Source: Gluconacetobacter dulcium (GTDB lineage Bacteria > Pseudomonadota > Alphaproteobacteria > Acetobacterales > Acetobacteraceae). From it: a stretch of DNA of 64,000 bases. Positions 58,750 through 64,000 of the stretch are shown piece after piece. The stretch lies in NCBI RefSeq assembly GCF_014174165.1, contig NZ_JABEQN010000016.1, forward strand, positions 1-64,000, given 5' to 3'. The notes beneath the pieces were generated by a model. That model did no database searches and was not told the origin of the DNA. It saw only the letters and a program-made list of their open reading frames with translations. Each line of letters starts with the position of its first letter. Position 1 is the stretch's first letter. Both the position numbers and the translations under genes were made by a program.

Positions 58750-61173
58750 TCAGAAGCCGGTCGAAACCGTCACAACGGCCGTGAAGGGCGTCTGGAGATA
58801 ATAGACAGGCTGCGCACCGGCAATGGCGCCGCCCCTCACTCCGGTGACCCCATTGAGCGTGTTCTGGAACGTGTAGATTCCACTGCGGAACTTCGCATTG
58901 GTCAGGTTGGTCATATTGAGCTGGACCTGCGGCGACTTCAGAAAGCCGAGGCTGCCGAAACGATAGCCGATATTGACGGCATCGGTAATGTAGTTCGGGA
59001 TCGAGCTATCATTCATCAGCGTGGCGTACTGCTTGCCGACATATTTGATCTGCGCCCCCACGAACAGGTGTCCGTCGTCATAATCCAGGCCAAGCGCCGC
59101 CATCACCTTCGGGCTATTGATCTGGCTCTTGCCCTTCGTCGGCAGGTAATCGGAAATGGTAGCGCCATTCAGGGTGCTCGTCGTTCCGATATTGTTGTCG
59201 ATCTTCGCGCTCAGATACTCGAACGAGGCATAGGGCCGCAGATGATACAGGATCGGCCGCGTCGACACCTGCACATCGACGCCGCGCGACGTCTGGCCGC
59301 CGGCATTGACGGTCTGGCTGTAGCTGGTCCCGTTTTCATACTGGTTCAGGGTCAGCAGGCGATTGGTCATGTTGTAGTTGAAGAAGGACACGCTGCCGAT
59401 AACCGTATCGCCAGTATAGCGATAGCCGATTTCCTCGGAGATCGAATATTGCGGCGTTGACGCTCCGCCACGCTGAACCCGCGCCGCCGAGGTGTTGGAA
59501 TAATAATCAACGAGCGAGGTGTTCGACGGCACCTTGAAGTTCGTTGCGCCATCCACAAAAATCTGATGGTGACGGTTGAAGTTCCAGGCAATGCCGATCT
59601 GCGGCAGCGGCTCGGCCACATGCAGGTTGCGATTATAGGTGCCGCCGGGACCATAGACGTAGTTATAGACCCGCCGCGTCATCATGGCTTCCTTGAAGCC
59701 CAGATCGATATGCAGCTTGCGATCGAAGTAATCCATGCTGTCGCCGATGAACAGCATGTTGACCTGCGCCAGGCTCAGGAAGTCACGATAATTGTATGGC
59801 TGGCCGTTCGGCATCTTGATCAGGGCTCGGGTGCCCCAGATATTGTCCGGCTCACCGGTCGTCTGGTTGACCATGCCGACAGGCGAATATTGCAGCAGGT
59901 TGGAATATTCGTACCACCAGCCGGCCGTCAGATGATGATGGCTGCCAAGCTGGTAGTTGACCTTGATCGTATTGCCCGGACGGAACTGTTCCTGGTTCGA
60001 CGGCGTCAGGGCCAGATAGGTGGCGCCACTCGTCACCTTTCCGTCGCCGGTCAGATCGATCGGCACATACGTGCCGCCATAATAGGTCTTGCCCTCGGTC
60101 AGCGTCGTAGCGCCGGTGCCGTTGCCGATCCCGTGCCAGAAATAGGCGCTGTCGTCGATCGACAGGCGCGAATTGACGACGATATGCGTCGGCAGGATAG
60201 CAACGACGTTGCGGAACGGATTGACGTGCAGCTTGTAATAGCCGGTATCTTTCACGCCGCCGTAATCGGCATCGTAGTTCGTGCTATAGCCGGTCTTGCG
60301 ATATTGCGACAGGCTCGGATTCAGGAACGAATCGTTGACCTGGTCGTTGTAGGAAACGGTCAGGCCGGTATGGCTTCCGTTCTCGAAATCCTTCACAAGC
60401 TTGAAATCGTAATGGAATTTCTCGGACAGGCCGGGGCCGCGATAATTGTTGGCCTTGGTATGGCTGAAGGCGAACATGAACCGCACGCCACTATTGCCGA
60501 TATCGCCCGAATTCAGCTTCAGAAACTGGCGCGTCATGTCGAACGAACCGAACGAAATATCCATCAGGCCGCCCATCTTGTGCGAAGGGTTGCTCATCGT
60601 CGCCGCGACCAGACCACCGGCACCGCTGACGATCGGACTGTCAAGATTGACCGAACCCGGTAGCAGGGAAACCGTCTCCAGGTCCTCGGCCTCCAGCACT
60701 TCATTCGAATAGAACTGGCCGCCGCCGATATCGTTCAGCGGCATGCCATCCAGGGTCCAGCCGATATTGGTCTGGTCCAGGCCCCGCACCATCGTCGATC
60801 CGGAGTACAGGCCGAAGGAATCCTGGTCCATCACGTTGGCGCTGGGCAGCATCTTCAGGATCTGCTGGATGTTCGTGGTCGGCGACTGCTTCGAGATGAA
60901 GTCGCGCGTGATGGTCTGAATCGCCTTGGGCGCCGTCTCGACCCGCATCAGGCCCGCGCCGGGCGAGCGGGTAAGCGCGGTGCGGCCGGTCACGTTGACG
61001 ACCTCCGCCTTCGGTTCACCCTGGGCCGGAGCAGCCTGCGAAACAGCGGGCGTCGACGCCGCAGTCGTGGCGCTGGAGGCAACGCTGGTCGTCTGGGCAC
61101 GCGCTGTCGTGCCGGTCAGGCCGGCAATGGCGGTGCTGGCAAGAAGAACACTCAAGCGGAGACGTATGACCAT
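58750..61173 (-). CDS. TonB-dependent outer-membrane receptor
   Basis: An 807-aa receptor. Signal peptide MVIRLRLSVLLASTAIAGLT, then a Thr/Ser/Ala linker, the TonB-box region near KAEVVNVTGRTALTRSPGAG and a plug domain (SPTTNIQQILKMLPSANV, GSTMVRGLDQTNIGWTLDGM). The rest is aromatic-rich beta-strands ending in the outer-membrane Phe (VVTVSTGF). The region after QYENGTSYSQTVNAGGQTSR and TNLTNAKFRSGIYTFQNTLN is typical of TonB receptors. The ligand cannot be read. ATG at 61173 precedes the signal peptide; the open frame to 61419 is not used. Confidence 0.92.
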   Translation of the reverse strand: MVIRLRLSVLLASTAIAGLTGTTARAQTTSVASSATTAASTPAVSQAAPAQGEPKAEVVNVTGRTALTRSPGAGLMRVETAPKAIQTITRDFISKQSPTTNIQQILKMLPSANVMDQDSFGLYSGSTMVRGLDQTNIGWTLDGMPLNDIGGGQFYSNEVLEAEDLETVSLLPGSVNLDSPIVSGAGGLVAATMSNPSHKMGGLMDISFGSFDMTRQFLKLNSGDIGNSGVRFMFAFSHTKANNYRGPGLSEKFHYDFKLVKDFENGSHTGLTVSYNDQVNDSFLNPSLSQYRKTGYSTNYDADYGGVKDTGYYKLHVNPFRNVVAILPTHIVVNSRLSIDDSAYFWHGIGNGTGATTLTEGKTYYGGTYVPIDLTGDGKVTSGATYLALTPSNQEQFRPGNTIKVNYQLGSHHHLTAGWWYEYSNLLQYSPVGMVNQTTGEPDNIWGTRALIKMPNGQPYNYRDFLSLAQVNMLFIGDSMDYFDRKLHIDLGFKEAMMTRRVYNYVYGPGGTYNRNLHVAEPLPQIGIAWNFNRHHQIFVDGATNFKVPSNTSLVDYYSNTSAARVQRGGASTPQYSISEEIGYRYTGDTVIGSVSFFNYNMTNRLLTLNQYENGTSYSQTVNAGGQTSRGVDVQVSTRPILYHLRPYASFEYLSAKIDNNIGTTSTLNGATISDYLPTKGKSQINSPKVMAALGLDYDDGHLFVGAQIKYVGKQYATLMNDSSIPNYITDAVNIGYRFGSLGFLKSPQVQLNMTNLTNAKFRSGIYTFQNTLNGVTGVRGGAIAGAQPVYYLQTPFTAVVTVSTGF

Positions 61174-61635
61174 GTAAAGGACGGCCTTATGCTTGTCATG
61201 AGGGAAAAAAGCACCAACGTTCCCCGAATTCATCGGAATATCACAATAATTCAAGGAAACTGACCACTCGGACAAGTTCGTATCAGCAGCTGGCTTTCGC
61301 AAGCAACCGTCAATATCATGATTGATCGCCTTCACCAGAACATGTTGCAAAATTGCATCGTTCTGGTCGACGGGCGGCCCGGCACAAGGAACCGGCAGGC
61401 ATGCGGCGTCCTGCGTCACGGGACCACAGCATGCAGGACCGCCCCGCCCGCGCGGAATATCGAATCGGCCCGATTTCCGGAAACCTCACGCCATCCCGGT
61501 CGAAATCGTCGTTGAAATTGATCGAGACGGCAAAGCGCCGATGGACCGTGGCCGTCACCGTATTGTCACGGTGCGGGCCGAAACGGCGCCCGCGTCACCG
61601 CTCGGCGAATCGCCACCCCCAGCGGGGCCGGCGCC
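61174..61635 (-). other. Intergenic region upstream of the TonB receptor
   Basis: About 460 bp. It contains an inverted repeat TGCAA-AA-TTGCA at 61346-61357 and a CACCGT...ACGGTG palindrome near 61557-61574 next to the ester hydrolase end. A weak -35/-10 pair (TTGTCC, 18 bases, AATTAT) reads to the receptor. No gene, and no clear Fur box. Confidence 0.35.
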
Positions 61636-63561
61636 TCAATGGCCCGCCGATGCGCCGCCATGAACCTCCAGCCAGCTCCGGGCGATATCCACGCTGACCG
61701 TGGCCGGACGATAGGCGTCCTTCGGGGCGAGGAAGATATTCTCCACATAGGTCTGCGGATTGCGGTCATAGAGCGGGAACCAGCTTGACTGGATCTGGAT
61801 CATGATCCGATGTCCCGGCAGGAACGTATGGTTCGCCAGCGGCAGCACCATGTCATAGGTCTGCGGCACATTGGCCGGAATGGGATGCGGCTGCGCGAAG
61901 CTCTCGCGATAGCGCCCGCGCAGGATGTCGGCGCTGATCATGAGCTGATACCCGCCCATCTCCGGCTGGTCGGCCACCTCGTCGGGATAGACATCGATCA
62001 GCTTCACGACGAAATCGCCATCGGTGCCCGTGGTGGCGGCCGTCAGATGCATATGCGGCTGGCCACGGACGACGAACGGCGCCGTCAGCACCGGCGAGGT
62101 GAAACTCAGCACATCGGGGCGGGCCGCCATGTTGCGCTGGTCGGTCGCCAGCCAGTTCCGCCAGTTCGAATCCGGCCGCCCTTTCGAGACGACGGGCCGC
62201 GCCACATAAGGCACCGGATGCTCGGGGTCCGACACATAGCGCGCCACCCCCGCATCGGCACCCGGCGCCTGCGCGCCAAGCCCCTGGCCGGGTTGCAGAT
62301 GCAGCACCGTGCAGCCCACGGCGCAATCATGCGGCGGCAGCGCGCTGTCACGCTCCCACCTGTTCTCGCCACTACGAAACGCCGTGACGCGCGCGGGCAA
62401 CGGAATGCTGCTGTCCTTGAGGTAATGCGCCAGGAACGGTTCCAGAACGTTCTGGCGGAAATACAAGCCGGTGTCGGAGCGCAGCCTGACCGGCCCCATC
62501 GTGCTGGCCTCATGGATCTCGCCGCCATGGTTCCACGGGCCGACGGCCAGCCAGAGATGCGCCGCCGCCGCCGGATCTTTCTCCAGCGCATAATACAGGG
62601 CGATGGCGCCGTAATTGTCCTCCTGGTCCCACAGGCTGTGGACCAGCATCGTCGGCACCGTCAGCCCCTCGCGCGGCAACAGCCGATCCATCGCCTGAAG
62701 CTGCCACCACTGGTCATAGGCCGGATGCGCCAGGATCTGGCGGAAGAAGCCGATCTGCTCCATGCCGCGCATGCGCCCGGCCGCCCCGGCGGACCCGGCC
62801 CGCAGGAACACGTCATAGGAATCGTACTGGCTGGCCCACCAGGTGGTCGTATTCTTCGGCGTGCCGTCCTGCTCGTAGATATACGGCAGCATTTCCTCGC
62901 GGAACGCCCCGTTATGGAACCAGTCGTCACCCATCCAGCCATCGACCATCGGGTTCATCGGCACCGAGACCTTCAGCGCCGGATGCGGATGAAACAGCGC
63001 GGTGATCGCGGTATAACCGTCATACGACACACCGATAATGCCAACCTTGCCGTTGCTTTCCGGCAGGTTGTGCACCAGCCATTCGATCGTATCCCAGGTG
63101 TCGGTGCTGTGATCGACGGCGGTCGCGTTCAGCGGGCCGCGCATCGGGCGGTTCATCACATACCGCCCTTCCGATCCGTATTTGCCCCGTACATCCTGAA
63201 TGACGCGGATATACCCGCCATCCGCGATCACGTCGGGCATGTTGTCATACCCCTGAAGGATCGGCCCCATATTGCCGCTGGACCCGAAGGAGACCATGTG
63301 GTCGGCACTGTAGGGGGTGCGCGTCAGCAGGATCGGCGCGCCATGGGCACCTTTGGGAATGATGATGACCGTATGCAGCTTCGCGCCATCGCGCATGGGA
63401 ATCATCACATCCCGACGCACATAGCCGAAGCTGGAATCCTGCACCTGGAAATGCTCCGGCATGTCGGCGGCGATGCCCCCGTCGGGCGTGGTGGGTTCCC
63501 CCGCCATCGCCATCCACGGCAGGGCGACCAGACAGGCAGACAGCAACAGGATCTTTCTCAC
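61636..63561 (-). CDS. Alpha-amino acid ester hydrolase (CocE/NonD family)
   Basis: A 641-aa periplasmic serine hydrolase. Signal peptide MRKILLLSACLVALPWMAMA. The catalytic Ser is in GIIGVSYDGYTA (Ser 179), Asp in HSLWDQEDNYGAIALYY (Asp 312) and His in GPWNHGGEIH (His 345). Spacings of 133 and 33 match what I recall for the Acetobacter turbidans enzyme (Ser205, Asp338, His370). A C-terminal jelly-roll (TSPVLTAPFVVRGQPHMHLT, HRIMIQIQSSWFPLYDRNPQ) completes the fold. Family members hydrolyse or transfer alpha-amino acyl groups, including on beta-lactams. GTG start at 63561 with GAGGA about 10 bases upstream. It lies between two TonB receptor genes. Confidence 0.9.
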   Translation of the reverse strand: MRKILLLSACLVALPWMAMAGEPTTPDGGIAADMPEHFQVQDSSFGYVRRDVMIPMRDGAKLHTVIIIPKGAHGAPILLTRTPYSADHMVSFGSSGNMGPILQGYDNMPDVIADGGYIRVIQDVRGKYGSEGRYVMNRPMRGPLNATAVDHSTDTWDTIEWLVHNLPESNGKVGIIGVSYDGYTAITALFHPHPALKVSVPMNPMVDGWMGDDWFHNGAFREEMLPYIYEQDGTPKNTTTWWASQYDSYDVFLRAGSAGAAGRMRGMEQIGFFRQILAHPAYDQWWQLQAMDRLLPREGLTVPTMLVHSLWDQEDNYGAIALYYALEKDPAAAAHLWLAVGPWNHGGEIHEASTMGPVRLRSDTGLYFRQNVLEPFLAHYLKDSSIPLPARVTAFRSGENRWERDSALPPHDCAVGCTVLHLQPGQGLGAQAPGADAGVARYVSDPEHPVPYVARPVVSKGRPDSNWRNWLATDQRNMAARPDVLSFTSPVLTAPFVVRGQPHMHLTAATTGTDGDFVVKLIDVYPDEVADQPEMGGYQLMISADILRGRYRESFAQPHPIPANVPQTYDMVLPLANHTFLPGHRIMIQIQSSWFPLYDRNPQTYVENIFLAPKDAYRPATVSVDIARSWLEVHGGASAGH

Positions 63562-63626
63562 GAGCCAATCATCCTCGGACAGGTGGAAGCAGACCGCCGG
63601 GCCACACCGGCCCGGCGGAGCCGATA

Positions 63627-64000
63627 TCAGAATTCGGCCGAGATCGTGCCATAAAATTCGCGCGGCGCCGCGACGAACAGATTGGCATTGTCGTCACCCG
63701 AAACCGACGCCGCGCCATAGACACCGCCGATATAGTTCTTGTCGAACAGGTTGGTCACCCCCAGCGTGGCCTTGAGATTCTGCGTAAAGCCGATCTTGCC
63801 GAAATTATAGGCCAGGTTCAGGTTCGTTACCCAGTAGGCCGGGATGGACTCGTCGTTGAGATAGGTCATGGGCCGCGAGCTGATATAGTTCGCATTGAAA
63901 TTGAACATCACTTCACGCCAAGTATAGTTCAGGTTCGCCTTATACATGAACTTCGGATAATAGACCTGCCGCTTGCCCTTCAGGCTGTATGTGGCACCGC
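63627..64000 (-). CDS. C-terminal part of a second TonB-dependent receptor (runs off the window)
   Basis: The last 124 codons or so are present on the minus strand, entering at the window edge as GATYSLKGKRQVYYPKFMYK. They continue with NYTWREVMFNFNANYISSRP, NLNLAYNFGKIGFTQNLKAT and GVTNLFDKNYIGGVYGAASV, and end REFYGTISAEF. The alternating aromatic strands, the NLFDKxY motif and the terminal Phe are standard for the end of TonB-dependent receptors. It precedes the ester hydrolase gene by 65 bp and is probably its operon partner. It differs from the receptor at 58750. Confidence 0.9.
   Translation of the reverse strand, partial: GATYSLKGKRQVYYPKFMYKANLNYTWREVMFNFNANYISSRPMTYLNDESIPAYWVTNLNLAYNFGKIGFTQNLKATLGVTNLFDKNYIGGVYGAASVSGDDNANLFVAAPREFYGTISAEF

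Noticed and set aside
61316-61558. Minus-strand 80-codon frame upstream of the TonB receptor
   Set aside because: Short, no Shine-Dalgarno, no conserved pattern, lies in the likely promoter region.

Overview
The window is GC-rich chromosomal DNA from an alphaproteobacterium, most likely an acetic acid bacterium (Acetobacteraceae, Gluconacetobacter/Komagataeibacter-like). The reasons are the housekeeping gene order, a TonB/ExbB/two-ExbD/TPR operon, heme A synthase, a cephalosporin-acylase-type alpha-amino acid ester hydrolase between TonB-dependent receptors, and several short dispersed palindromic repeats. Species level is inference. Gene density is high and most genes lie on the minus strand.

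Layout. 1-145: the 3' end of an IS110-like transposase running into a palindromic repeat. 216-2928 (-): an OmpR/EnvZ-type two-component pair, its genes separated by three exact 156-bp tandem repeats. 3097-7188 (-): a tonB-exbB-exbD-exbD-TPR operon. 7784-11736 (-): prfB, with the classical +1 programmed frameshift, and penicillin-binding protein 1A. 11863-14172: an aldo/keto reductase and hrcA, divergent from rph-rdgB (+). 15540-16560: a lower-GC islet with a GNAT-like gene and a small orphan gene. 16747-29152 (-): a nitronate monooxygenase-like gene, then the translation/RNA operon, which in transcription order runs rimP, nusA, ylxR-like, infB, rbfA // truB, rpsO, pnp. It is interrupted by a convergent or divergent MCE-domain gene at 22100-23077 (+).

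29318-32231 (+) is a compact three-gene operon around a membrane-anchored, single-ring Clp-type AAA+ ATPase between two single-pass exported proteins of unknown function. This is the best candidate here for an undescribed machine. 32330-35577 (-): a LysR regulator and a polar amino-acid ABC transporter whose binding protein is fused to the permease. 35654-38320 (-): aconitase. 38543-41109 (+): ccmAB and an acyltransferase-3 protein with a repeat-derived C-terminus. 41110-44772: a small unknown gene, an ornithine/lysine decarboxylase, a YihY/BrkB protein and RlpA. 45081-47328 (+): aroQ-accB-accC, translationally coupled. 47428-54140: a FUSC transporter, apt, a Bcr/CflA efflux pump, a TVP38-like protein and ctaA. 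54334-58691: trehalase, tldD and a membrane protein. 58750-64000 (-): a TonB-dependent receptor, the ester hydrolase and the 3' part of a second receptor; these outer-membrane importers would be powered by the TonB system at 4-7 kb.

Four non-coding repeat families stand out: the 156-bp unit (tandem at 1626-2133, a diverged copy near 49860, and a MITE-like copy with terminal inverted repeats at 54140-54303); a two-hairpin REP-like element (111, 41047, 47364); an AT-rich terminator element placed 6-10 bp after stop codons (23083, 23166, 32285); and strong GC hairpin terminators. Start codons are judged by eye from ribosome binding sites and conserved N-termini, and some remain uncertain.
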